NCBI RefSeq assembly: GCF_020379485.1 | Contig: NC_063446.1 | Span: forward strand, 23,710,610 to 23,774,609 | DNA length: 64,000 bases | Direction: 5' to 3' | DNA from: Brassica napus | Taxonomy: Eukaryota > Streptophyta > Magnoliopsida > Brassicales > Brassicaceae | In this document: one piece after another, positions 11,113 through 23,427 of the stretch | Layout: every line of letters begins with the position of its first letter | Position numbering within the stretch: the first letter of the stretch is position 1 | Notes under the pieces: model-generated | What the model was told of the DNA's origin: nothing | The model's input: the letters and a program-made list of their open reading frames with translations, nothing else | Databases searched by the model: none | Position numbers and translations under genes: made by a program

Positions 11113-11204
11113 ATGCATGTTTAAATTCAACAAGCGCCGTATCATTCACTTAGGTTATACATCTTTGCGTTTGCTGCCTCGTGAGACCTAACTATACCCA
11201 AGCC

Positions 11205-12495
<1,291 letters not shown>

Positions 12496-13198
12496 GAGAG
12501 GTGTTCAAATTGAGATATCGTTTAATTCCAAACTTCAGTATCTTTAATGCTTTGTGTTTTTTCGCACTAGTTTGGTCCCTCAGCCTCCTCTTCTGTTTGA
12601 TGTATTTGTGACTTTTCTCAGTATAAAACTTGCCAGTTTTGGATAATTTATGCAACGCTTGTTTTAGAAACATTCCACAAGATATTCTTTCTGTTTTGGA
12701 CCTGTTCATCTTCTTAGGAGTGTTTTATCATCACTAAACCATCTTGTCTTTACAAGATCAACTTCAGCTTAACGAATAAACCTCCTCTTGATCTTCTGCC
12801 ATTGTACTGGTTGTCAATGAGTTCATAATAATCTATGTCACATGCCATCGAATTGACACGACACTCGGACAAAATCCAAATGATAGTGTTCTGTTCTGGC
12901 CAAGATCGTCCAGATCAAAGTCATCTTGTTGTCTTTTGTTACTTGTTGTAATAATTCGATGCTTGGCTTGCTTTCAAGAACGAACTCGCAACAACCATAA
13001 GAGAAAACAAACGAGTAGAAGACAAAAGAGACGAGTACCGTTACCACCGTTACAAAACTTTCTTCAGTGCAAAAGAACAAACAAACAACCAATATTAAAT
13101 TTAAACAAGAGCAGAGTAAAACAGAACACATTTACTTTCCTAACCAGGGATTATTACTTTCATATATGTTTATTATATATATACCTACCGAACTAGAC
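12496..13198. other. Convergent 3' region of RPS3a and the CPP gene
   Basis: No further gene is supported. The DNA should hold both 3' UTRs; ORFs on both strands here are low-complexity and lack homology. Confidence 0.4.
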
Positions 13199-15308
13199 TT
13201 AGATATAATCACAATGATCTTTAGCTTCTTCGTTGATTGTAACCGCATCAGACTCTACCGCGCAAGGTAAGTGGAATTGCTCTGAGAAATTAATGAAAAA
13301 ACAATCTTTAGCTAATTCTAATTAACTCGAATGAAATGGCATTTGAAGTTTGAAAAGATTACCATTTGTTTGACAGAGAATATTTTTGCAACCTATGCAC
13401 CTGCAACTCGCCGAGCATCCAACGCCCACCTTGATAAACATGTCATTGAAACATTTTTAAGAAGAATGAATGGAAATTATTTATTAGAATAAATGAAACC
13501 AAACTTACCAAGTAGCATTCACAATACTTCTTTGAACATCCTGATTTCTTGCAGTTGCATCCTCTCATGTGTCTTGCTGAAGCAGGAGTCTTGTTGCTCT
13601 CCTCCTGTAATTAGCATGAGTTATATAATAAGTAATAACATGTCACTGCCTCAACATACTTTCAGTAGCAAATCAAGATAAGTTAGTAGAGTCAATTTTT
13701 TTATTGTTTATGAGTTTGCGCTCTGTTGATCTCATCATGTCTTACCCCAAAATATGCAGCAGAGGCAGAAGTCAGGACAACTTTCGGAGCAAAAGCTAAT
13801 GGGTTGCGAGCTTCAACACGTCGACGACTTTTTATAACTATATCTTCATGGATTGGTCTATTGAAACAATTTTGACACGAACAAGGCTCGACACAGTATA
13901 GACCAGCAGCGAAACAATCACAGTACCTGTAACAGATGAAGCAAAAGATATCAGGTGAGATGAAGGTAACTTCCGATAATTGTGTGAGAAGAATGATAGT
14001 AAGGAAATAACTTACAGCTTCAAGCATCTGGATCTTTTACATCTACAGCGCTTACAACTACCAAGTTCCTCAACCCATTCTCCTTCCATAGATCTCTCGG
14101 GAGCCTCCTCCGTGATTTGGTTATCACAGGACACCAAATCCTTTATTGTGGAAACAGGAGTTGTGAATTCTTCTTCAGCATGAGATAAAACACAGCCATC
14201 TTTGGAAGTAAATTTATTTCGGGAGGGGTTCACGAGAGCATTAAAGTGCAGGCCAATAGTTCCTGGTACGGGTAGAATCTCATCGGTCTCTTGTTTGCTG
14301 GAGTCTATACACTTTTGAGGACTAGGAGCTTCGTTGATGGATGTAAAATCAAAGGGAAAGTCGTTTGTGGAATCACGCAAAGATACCCTTTTGTAAGATC
14401 CTCCCAAATCAAAAGTCAAGCAGCGCCTGCGTACACTCCGTTGCTGCAAGAATCAAATTATATTTTATCAGAAAAGTTGTATTCAAAGTTTAAATCAATA
14501 GATTGAAATGTTACCTTGCTACTGAGCTGTAGGTTTGCTTCTTGATCATCATCTTCAGCTTTGGCTGTAGAATCAAAAGCTGCAACGTTCGATGAACTGC
14601 TAAGAGTGGTGTCTAGAGCTCCAGCTGCAACGTGCACACTACTGCAAGGCTGTACTACATTCCCTGAGTGATTAGAAAACTGCTGAGGCACCGAAGTAAA
14701 AGAGCAAATTCTTGAATCCTTTGCATTTGGTATCTCCTGCTCGCCAGACCCATTCTCAGCTTCCATTTCTTCGGTTTGAATTACCATATCCGAATCAGCA
14801 TCAAGCTCATTAAGCAGCTGTGTACACAACTCACCAGATTGTTTCATCACTTCATTTTCAGCATCCATTGGTACTACTACTTCATCAGAAGAACCCATTT
14901 GAGTACTCAAAGAACTCGCCATCTCAATTGCTAGCTTAACCTGCTCCTTAAACGCCTTGGTTTCAGAAACATTCGCCATCTCCTCATCAGGTCCACCACA
15001 CTTGAGCTCAACCAGAACATCTTCTCTACCAAGGGAGAGTACTGGACTAGACAGATCACGAGAATGATGCCTATAAGAAGAAACATAACCACACAAATAT
15101 CAGCATTTTCTTTAAAAAAAACGCAACAATACCAAATCTTTTCTCCTCCTACCAACAACAAGACTCAGGTTACCTTTTGACGCAATCTATCTGCGGCGAG
15201 CTGAACAGAGATGAAGGAGATGCAAGCGCCAACGAGTGGAAGGCATGATCAGCCTTCACTGGCTCTATTGGGGAAAGTCCGTTAATATACTGAAAAACTG
15301 GAGAATCC

Positions 15309-15372
<64 letters not shown>

Positions 15373-15676
15373 CAGGATTAAACTGAGAATATATTCGCTA
15401 ATTATAACTCCGATTCAGCAACAATTACTCGAATAACTGTAATTAACCCAACGAGGACGATCTTAAACCCCCAAAACCCTAATTTCATCCCTGAAAGTTT
15501 GGAGCGAATAGGTCCGATGAACAGATTAAGGAGACTTCTACATGTGGATTCACGCGAGGAAGCTTCATAATCTCTGGGAACAGATTATCATAGCTGAAAA
15601 TTAGGAGTGAGAGAAAGAAAACCTCGAAGTTGCAGAACGAAACGGCGGAGATGCGGTTCTTATCCGGTGTGTCCAT
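13199..15676 (-). CDS. CPP/TSO1-like CXC-domain DNA-binding protein
   Basis: Eight exons on the minus strand: 15623..15676, 15174..15307, 14515..15070, 14016..14443, 13746..13926, 13509..13604, 13363..13429 and 13199..13254, giving 523 residues. The N-terminus [12 protein letters not shown] leads to [19 protein letters not shown], the conserved N-terminal motif of this family. Around residues 378-415 lies the first cysteine-rich CXC repeat ([18 protein letters not shown]...CFNRP), then the linker RNPLAFAPK, then the second repeat at about 466-502 ([17 protein letters not shown]...CRCIGCKN). This paired CRC module binds CHR-type TTYGAA DNA and works in DREAM-like cell-cycle and germline control. 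The last exon adds only about 18 residues, shorter than the tails of most relatives, so the 3' end is the least certain part. Position suggests the At3g04850 orthologue. Confidence 0.9.
15311..15369. repeat. (TA)n microsatellite in CPP intron 1
   Basis: About 30 uninterrupted TA dinucleotides lie directly beside the acceptor of intron 1 of the CPP gene (acceptor at 15308-15309 on the minus strand). The length is likely to vary between accessions. Confidence 0.9.
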
Positions 15677-15852
15677 CTCCGGCGAGTTTTTTTTTAGCCT
15701 TCCGGAAAAAGAACTGTGACTGCTTCCGGAACCAAGCAACGAAGACGGACGAAGAAGAAAGTCGGATCGTTTTACTGAAGAAGGTGGAGAGTTTTTAACG
15801 GAGGAGGAGCGGGAAAGCGGCAAAGGGAGAGCCGTGTGGTTTTGGTTTCTCT

Positions 15853-15866
15853 AAGCCCATGGGCTT
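15853..15866. promoter_or_regulatory. Palindromic site II pair upstream of CPP gene
   Basis: AAGCCCATGGGCTT is a perfect 14-bp palindrome of two overlapping GCCCA elements, about 180 bp upstream of the CPP start codon. Such TCP-type sites mark genes active in dividing cells. Confidence 0.55.
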
Positions 15867-16990
15867 TTTTATTGATATATTTTTTAAACCTTTCCTTATA
15901 ATGGGCTTTAAGATACTTAAATAAAAACTACTAATACTTTCATCAATTATTTATGCTGAAATTTCTACAAAAGTGATGTTGTATAATTGTATAGTGGCGC
16001 AGCGCAGGGTTTATAACTCAAGCTCAAATATAGGGATTTAGGCTTTAAATCTCTAGAGACCTGACTTCCTGTATTGATGAATTGAATCGAATCAATGCAA
16101 GGCTCTCGGATTGATGAATTTAATCGAATCAACGCAAGGCTTAAGATAAATCTCTTGATTAATAACTTTCAAAAACTGCCTCTCAAAAGCAAAGCTACAA
16201 AGACTTATATAAGTCTCAAGAGTCGGCTAAAATCTCCTACCCCTTATAGGAAAACTAATAAAAAGGAAATTAAACATTAAGTAATAAAAGGAAATCCTAA
16301 AAAGCCAATATAGATGATCCTTGCTTGGTGGTGAAGGTATCATGATGCTGCATCGTATAGTAATATCAACTTAAATTTATAAATCACGATGAATGACTAC
16401 TAATTTTTACTTTTCAGACATTATATTTACAACATTCTCTGATCTTCAATACTTTTTTTCTTTTTCAAAGTAGTACTAGATTTTGAGCGGGTATATTTTT
16501 TGTTTTACATTTTTGTTGAAATTTAATTTTTATATTTGTGTTTTTAGTCATATATATGTTTTTCTTTGTATAATATTTATCTTAAATGATTAATAAGAGG
16601 TTTTAATAATTGTATTAAAATAGTTGCACCACACATATATTTATAGGTCATGTTCTTGTTTTAATAGTATTGATGTCTATTTTTATTGGTCTTTGTAATT
16701 TAAGGCCGTTTCCGTAACAAATACTTCTTAAAATTTAAATCCGCTGTAGTCAAGTATTTTGATCAAGATCTTATATATCTAAACTGGTAAGTACAAAGAT
16801 TTTTTCTGTTTATTGAAAATTATGTCATATATGATACAATAACAATATATTAGATTTTCACCAAAAGTCAATTAATTCATATACTCTACAGTTATGGAAT
16901 AAGATATTGTTTTCTGATTTTCTGAAACTTATAGAAATATATATTGCTAGGTCAAATTACTCAAAAAAATATTGTGATACTCTACATGTT
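15867..16990. other. Intergenic with a short tandem repeat
   Basis: AT-rich DNA without a supported gene. At 16073-16143 the unit GATTGATGAATTGAATCGAA and its continuation repeats twice with a 37-bp period. At about 15990-16012 a GC hairpin (CCTGCGCTGCGC on the minus strand) resembles a decayed Helitron end but lacks CTRR. Confidence 0.35.
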
Positions 16991-18003
16991 ATGTGGTGTT
17001 ATATTGGTTATATAAGTTAAAATCAACGCTATTAGATTTCAAATAGGTTAGATTTTAACTTTTTTTTATTCATTTACAATCTAAGATACATGATTTACTT
17101 TATATACTTTAAATCTTTGTTGATATATTTATAAATTCAACATAATATGATTTGATTTCTATAACATAATTACAATTTATTCAAGGATTTTAAATTGAAT
17201 TGTAATTCCAAAGTTTAAAACTATAAAATGTACGTTCAAGAAAACAATATTATCATAAGATCACCATTAATACACAATGAAAACAATATTTTATATTCAT
17301 TATTATGAGTGAAAATGTAATAGCATATAGCATATTTGAAGTAAGGGAAAAAATCTCAATTTGATGAATGTAATAGAAAATCTGGGTTTAGTCAACAATG
17401 AAATCAATTTTCTCGGTTTGATCAAATGACTGATGTAGATGAAATATCCAGATGCTATTTTATAAACAAAATGGGAGACCCTGACTTCATAAAAAACTGT
17501 TCATATATTTTCTGTATACAAAGAATTTGATTTATTAAAGTGAGAAATGTTGCCACTAGATGAGTACTTTCATCACATCATCTTTTTTTTTCATTTGATT
17601 CTTGGTTTTAACTGAAAATGTTTATAAAATCATGAGGTAGTACATCAGATTTTGACTCCTATATTTTACACATAAAATTGTATCCAAATCCATTGAAATT
17701 ATTTCGAGTCAAAGGAATTAAATGTTTTTTATCAAACATGAATAACACCAAATTTTAAATCTTGTATTTAGATCTTAAATTGAATAACAATGGATTTTAA
17801 ATTCTTCTAATGAAAATATTGTAAATACAAGAACCAATAAGTCAATAACACTAGATTTCGAAATCTTTTAACAAAATCTTTTAAATACAGTAAGTAACCA
17901 ATGACACAAGATTTTGATAAAAGATTTAAAATCGATCATTGAATAACACTAGATTATAAAACCAAATAAATTAACTTTAAATCTACTAACCAATAACACC
18001 CCC
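16991..18003. mobile_element. ~1-kb TIR transposon, PIF/Harbinger-like, copy 1
   Basis: The left end GTGGTGTTATATTGGTTA and right end CCAATAACACCCCC form a terminal inverted repeat matching the GGGGGTGTTATTGGTT style of PIF/Harbinger elements. TTA occurs at both borders, a possible 3-bp target duplication. The body is AT-rich with no ORF. A second, reverse-oriented copy lies at about 49829-50789 and shares long internal stretches (for example TTAGATTTCAAATAGGTTAG). The superfamily call is inferred from the termini. Confidence 0.6.
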
Positions 18004-18235
18004 TTAGTATTTTGTTAGTTCAAATTACTCAAGGATTTGGCAAGCCAAATTAAAATAAGATTTTGATATAAAAATTAAAATAAGATTTTGATATAAAAAT
18101 TAAAATCAATCATTGAATAACACTAGGTTATAAAACCAAATGAATTAAATTTAATCTACTAACTGCTAACACTCCCTTAGTTTTTTGCTAGTTTAAATTA
18201 CTCGAGGATTTGGCAAGCTAAATTAAAATAAACCA
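17900..18235. repeat. ~180-bp tandem duplication at the right TIR
   Basis: The right end of the TIR element and its flank (from the GATCATTGAATAACACTAG area through GGATTTGGCAAGCCAAATTAA) is repeated at about 18100-18235 with small changes. A 28-bp unit AAAATAAGATTTTGATATAA plus flank is also doubled at about 18052-18107. Confidence 0.6.
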
Positions 18236-18415
18236 TAATAGCAAAATAAATGGCCAGAGTCAAGATTTCGTTCTTATTAATTATTAGTGGACCGATCATC
18301 GTTTGTATTTAATATATATATAACCACCTATGCATTGCTTTTCAGTCAATATCTACAGCACTTTCTTATAACCAAAGCAAAAGATTACAAACAATAAACA
18401 TACAACAACAAAAAT

Positions 18416-18760
18416 ATGAAGAGCTTTTTGGTAGCGTTTCTTCTCGTGCTCGTCATCTTCTCTGCTGGTAAATAATCATTCTCGTGCTCATCATCTTATA
18501 TTTGATGTAAGTTCGACTCGGTTATATCTAGTTTTTTTTTTAATGATGCAGAGATGGAAGTAGGAAACGCAGGGATGATTCCCATGCCGCCTTTTCCCTC
18601 AGGAAAATGGTGTGGATATTCAATACCAATGAAACCATGCGACAACGATGTTTGTGATAAAACTTGTATTAAACAAAACACACATGGTTGGCGTGATACT
18701 CATGGCATGTGCACTAATATTCCAAGCCTAAAAGATTGTTATTGTTCCCATAGCTGTTAA
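18416..18760 (+). CDS. Defensin-like (DEFL/LCR-type) secreted cysteine-rich peptide
   Basis: Two exons, 18416..18467 and 18552..18760, joined in phase 1 give 86 residues. The signal peptide is MKSFLVAFLLVLVIFSA. The mature peptide begins near MEVGNAGMIPMPPFPSG and has eight cysteines (KWC, KPC, DVC, KTC, GMC, DCYC and SHSC). The gamma-core GMC...DCYC and the CxxxC pair (CDKTC) define a CS-alpha-beta fold. An ATATATATAA TATA-like box lies about 100 bp upstream. The family acts in secreted signalling or defence, often in reproductive tissue; the ligand or target is unknown. The proline-rich N-terminal extension before Cys1 is unusual. No other gene is close. Confidence 0.85.
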
Positions 18761-20884
18761 TTTCTTCCACATAATCGACCATTTTTGATGTTTTGATCGT
18801 TACAATATAATAAACACTTCAAAGATTGTTGCCAACACATATCCGCATCTCTATTTTTTGGCAACTCAACATTTGGTTAATCTTGATAATTTTGTTCAAA
18901 TCAGCAGATTCCTTCAAGTATACTGGGCTTTAATAAGCATAGTATTTTTGTCTCGATATATCAAATTCAATGATTCAATAAATACTAAATCAAATTTGGG
19001 TTTTATGCGTTGCATGGTAACCCAATACTAACCCGAATCGATACACCTCACATAAAATTATTAAACTAAATTGAATTCAGATCGGAACATTTTCGTACCA
19101 AAGAAGTTAGCTACATAAGAATTTTATACTACGAAAATAGAGTTTTGACAACAAAAGAGTTTAAACTTTTGTTATTTTCTTATAAATAATTAACTAATGT
19201 ATTTTACTTCTCTAGACAATCTCTCCCTCCTTGACATGATACATGGCTTTTGTTATTTCTTATAACGCAGTTATATAATATTTTCTGACTTATTTTTGTT
19301 CCAGGGTTCTTCCTGAGTCTTTGACCTTTGAGTATTAGTTTATCATTTGTTAATAGATTAACAAGACTTTTAAAATACGATAAAATTGAAAGTTTGAGTT
19401 GAATCCAGTATTCTAGATGATTTGAGATTTTCTAATGTTCAAACTTGAGGAGACTTCGGTATTAGATTTGCCTTTGATGTATAAAAATAATTATGTTAAA
19501 TTTGCATGTTTTGAATGTTTATGATGGATGAAACCACGTAAATATATACAGAACGAGTGAAATTAGAGCAAACCAAGCATAGTTGGTAGTACAAACAAAG
19601 AAAACCAATAAAATAAATATCTGTCGATAATAGACAAGAACAATCAATCGTAATTTTTAGGATATTAATCAATCCTGTGATTCTATAATAAAATATTGAT
19701 TAGTTGTATGTTAAATCATTCATAAATTTATTGTCAATACTAATTATGTCCAAGCATATCATATCAATAACAATCACCATTATTTTTGTTTGTCAGCTAA
19801 ACGTTATTATTCATGTCACAATTTAAATAATCGATGTATATATTACAGAGATTAGATGGATAGGTGGATCCATCCTAATTCATATGCCTGGTTAATTTAA
19901 TATTCGTTAAGCGACAACGATGCAAATTTTGTCAGTATCTTAATAAAATTAATTTTGTTTTATTAGTAGTTATTTATTGAGGTTAGGTGTTGTGAACTTG
20001 TGATTACTTTTTGGATTACCTTTACTTGTGACTTCCGTACGGGCAACCACGGAATCACCAGTGAAGTAGTCATATTAAACAAGGTCCAATTTAATAATTA
20101 AAGTTATTGGCAATAGAGTTAATCCAATATAGTAATCTGTAATCTGTATAAAGATTTTAAAAGAGAAAATCAATACCAATGAAAATAAAACTTTATGATA
20201 AAGTTTTATGGTGTGAGGAAAAGGCCAAAGGGATAAGATTTGTGGTTGGTCTGATTCATTATCACAACCAAGTCTTATTTGCTTTTTTTTTCATTTAGAA
20301 GGCTATGATAATCGTGCATGTCTTTGTATTCACCCACATGCACATGTGTGTTCTTCATCTAAAACTATATGCCCCCCAGGCCCCCCATCGATCTCTTTTG
20401 GTTTATTAAATAGATACTGTTATTTTTTTGGCCGTTTAATAGATGTGAATCTGTCTCGTTTCCTAAACAAGGTTTACTAGTCTAATGGTTGAACCGTTGA
20501 AGTGATATTAAAATACACGTAGATTTGTCTCGTTTCCTTCTGATGTAAACAAGGGTTTACTAGTCTAATGGTTGTAAAGGATATACTCATATACAAAATA
20601 ATGATAAAAAAATAATAATAATAATAATGATCAAAATGAAGTTTAGTTATGAAAACAACCAGAAGCATAAAAATTACTCTGAATATATTTACGGTATGGC
20701 CATGAAATTTTGGAGACAATAAACGTTTTTAAGAATTTTAATAAAAATACTTTTAACAATTTAGGAATCTATAACTATGTATATTACTTCTATAAAAATT
20801 GTGGACTAAGACTAATGTTTCAACAAGCTTTATTTACATGGCACGATTAATACCGTTTATTTCAAGGCATAATAACATGTAGTA
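18761..20884. other. Intergenic, AT-rich
   Basis: No supported gene over about 2.1 kb. ORFs are short and biased. A local tandem repeat lies at 20448-20578, listed separately. Confidence 0.35.
20448..20578. repeat. Local tandem repeat, period ~76-80 bp
   Basis: The phrase CTGTCTCGTTTCCTAAACAA then GGTTTACTAGTCTAATGGTTG at about 20450 recurs at about 20526 as TTGTCTCGTTTCCTTCTGAT then GGGTTTACTAGTCTAATGGTTG, with a small insertion. Confidence 0.6.
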
Positions 20885-21917
20885 CTAGATTAAGATCCGC
20901 GCCTTGCGCGGAATAAACATTATATATAAAAATTATTTTATGTATTATATGTTCTTACATATTATGAAATAATAAATATATATTGAATAATTAAAACTCA
21001 GTAACTATTACATATATAATTAAATTAGTGCGAATGTATAAATCAAATTTATTAATCCAAACAATTTTTTAAAAAATTTGATAGGATATGTAATTAAATT
21101 TAAATGATATTAACATACATATTATATTTTTAATATTAATGTCTATTAAATGATGCTTTCTACTCATATGTTTTTTTGATCATGTGTATCTTTAATAGCA
21201 AAAACTTTAAATTACTGATAACAAAATTTTCATTGTGGGATTAATAATTTTAGTAATTTATAATTTAAAAAAAATTATCAATGTTAGTTCAAAACTTTTA
21301 TCAAAATAATATTATTCAAAGTAAATTTTGAAATTAAAATATTTATTTATTCAATATGGTTTATAGTTTAATTTAGAATGATATATATACATTTATATTT
21401 TAAATTTTAATGATTAATTAAGTTATACTTTTATTTATATGATTTTGTAATCATTTTTATTTTGTCATAACAAAAATTTTAAACCATGGATCGCAAAATT
21501 TGAATGTAAGACTTTTAACAGTTTTAGTAATTTATAGTCATTTTTTAAAATTCAAAATATAATATATACAGAAAAATCTAAATTTTTTATAATATGGTTA
21601 TTGTGATTTTTTTAAATTATTTTAATAGTTTAAAATTAAACAAATTTGATAGAAGATACATTATTTTTTTTATCAGATCTTTATTATTCAAAATCATTAA
21701 TTGTCATATATGCTTTAGCCACATTAGACAATTCCGTAATCTTTATGTAAGGAAATAATAAATGACATTAATAATGAATTTATGGTTAGTTTAATAAAAA
21801 ACTTATTATATAATTAGATGGACCAACATATTTCTCTAATAATTCTAAGAATCATTCTAGTGATGACACGTGGCTACAAAAAGAAGTTGTAATGTTTCAC
21901 AAATAATATATAGGGGA
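20885..21917 (-). mobile_element. ~1.03-kb non-autonomous Helitron, family copy 1
   Basis: On the minus strand it starts A|TCCCCTATATATTATTTGTG at 21917 and ends with the hairpin CCGCGCAAGGCGCGG and ATCTTAATCTAG|T at 20885. It is flanked by A and T without target duplication. Copies at 37944-38974 and 48070-49063 share the ends and most of the AT-rich interior. It encodes nothing. Confidence 0.85.
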
Positions 21918-23313
21918 TATGGCCGAAAGGACTTATATTATTGTTGAAAATATGATCATTTAAAGTTTGAAAAAAACTATAAAGTAAATCGTTATGATTA
22001 TTGCTCAATGTACTATATATGATTTATATTTGAGTTGATATATGGTCAAGAGAGAGTGTGATAACGCAGGCAACTTGACACGTGGCCAAACTAGCCATTG
22101 TTGCCTCCTTCGGAACATCCAGTCGACAAGCTAATGTATTGTCTCGCTGTCTCTAATTCCAGATTAGGTTTTCATTTTAACTGTTTCTGTTAAAAGCTTC
22201 TTATGGTAAACATTAGTACTTAGTTATGTAGCACTGTTGTTTATGGTAGAAGTAGGCTACTCGTTAAGATATAGTTGGCATAGGTTATAGATAGCTTTGT
22301 AATTGCCTAATGGGAGGAGGGAGGATGGATGAGAGAGAAGGGGGAGGTCAATGTTTAAAAAAAAGACCGGAAACTAAACCGAATAATTTTATGAATCACG
22401 ATTTAATATAATTCACAATATATATTCATATATTCTTAATCGTTGACAAAAAAGTTCTAATATATAGAATTAAAAATAATTATAGTTAATATGATAGATA
22501 ATTTAAAATATATAAATATCAAATATAAAGCACTGAAAATATTAATTAGTTTTTTGTTTATATGACTAATGGATTTTTTATAATTTTAATAATTTTATCC
22601 GGTTTAATGACTTTAAATTTAATCCGGTTATATGATCGATTTATAGTTGAATCTGGTCTAACCATCGAGTCGTTCTATTTTTATAAATATTGGGGATGTA
22701 TATACACTATACATTACTATATTTTAACAATTTAATTTTTTTTTTTTTTTAAATCAGAAAGTAGAAAACACCCTAATTATTTGATAAACACACACAACAA
22801 TTTATTGTTGCAGGTAGACTTCTAGCTTCCTACGGAGTAGTTTAGAACATGTAAAAACCGTTGATAGTTGCTACTACTGAGACTTTTATAACAGTTGACA
22901 AAAGAAAAAAAGAGAGCGAGAGAGAGAGAGATGAACTGTTGATATTTTGTTAACAGTTTACCCTTTGTGGACCACCGTCCCGCAAGAAACGCATACCGTC
23001 TTTGTCTTTCTCTCACGAGGTGGTTGTATTTCTCTGTAATAACCAATCAAAAGAAAGAAAAAAAACTTCCATTTGAACTATTGCAGAAAGCTCAGCTTGT
23101 CTGTCTTCTCAGCTCAAGTCCCCTTCTCTCTCTCTATCCCAGTATCTCTCTCTTTCTCACTATAGACTATTCATTATAATGTAATAATGAGTCTAAATAC
23201 AGATACTGTTCTTATCTACATTAGTTTCATTACATCATCTCTGTTCAGCTCCTTATTATAGAAGAACAAGATGACTATGAAGAAACAGAAACTCACCCTT
23301 ATACTAAAATAAA

Positions 23314-23350
<37 letters not shown>

Positions 23351-23427
23351 AGATAGATCTATTATACTATACTTTATTTTATTTTCATTTGAGATTTTAA
23401 TTTTTCTCTCTTGATTGGGAGAAAGAA
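21918..23427. other. Intergenic and WNK1 promoter region
   Basis: AT-rich DNA up to about 22900, then pyrimidine- and GA-rich DNA typical of a 5' leader before the kinase start at 23428. No other gene is supported. Confidence 0.4.
23315..23345. repeat. (GA)n microsatellite in the WNK1 5' leader
   Basis: About 15 GA dinucleotides, 83 bp upstream of the WNK start codon. GA repeats in 5' leaders can bind BPC/GAGA factors; here this is only inferred. Confidence 0.8.

Noticed and set aside
15236..15436. ORF with a long IYIYIY stretch
   Set aside because: It is translation of the (TA)n microsatellite in the CPP intron.
15990..16012. Possible Helitron 3' end (GC hairpin)
   Set aside because: No CTRR after the hairpin and no T flank, so evidence is too weak to call.
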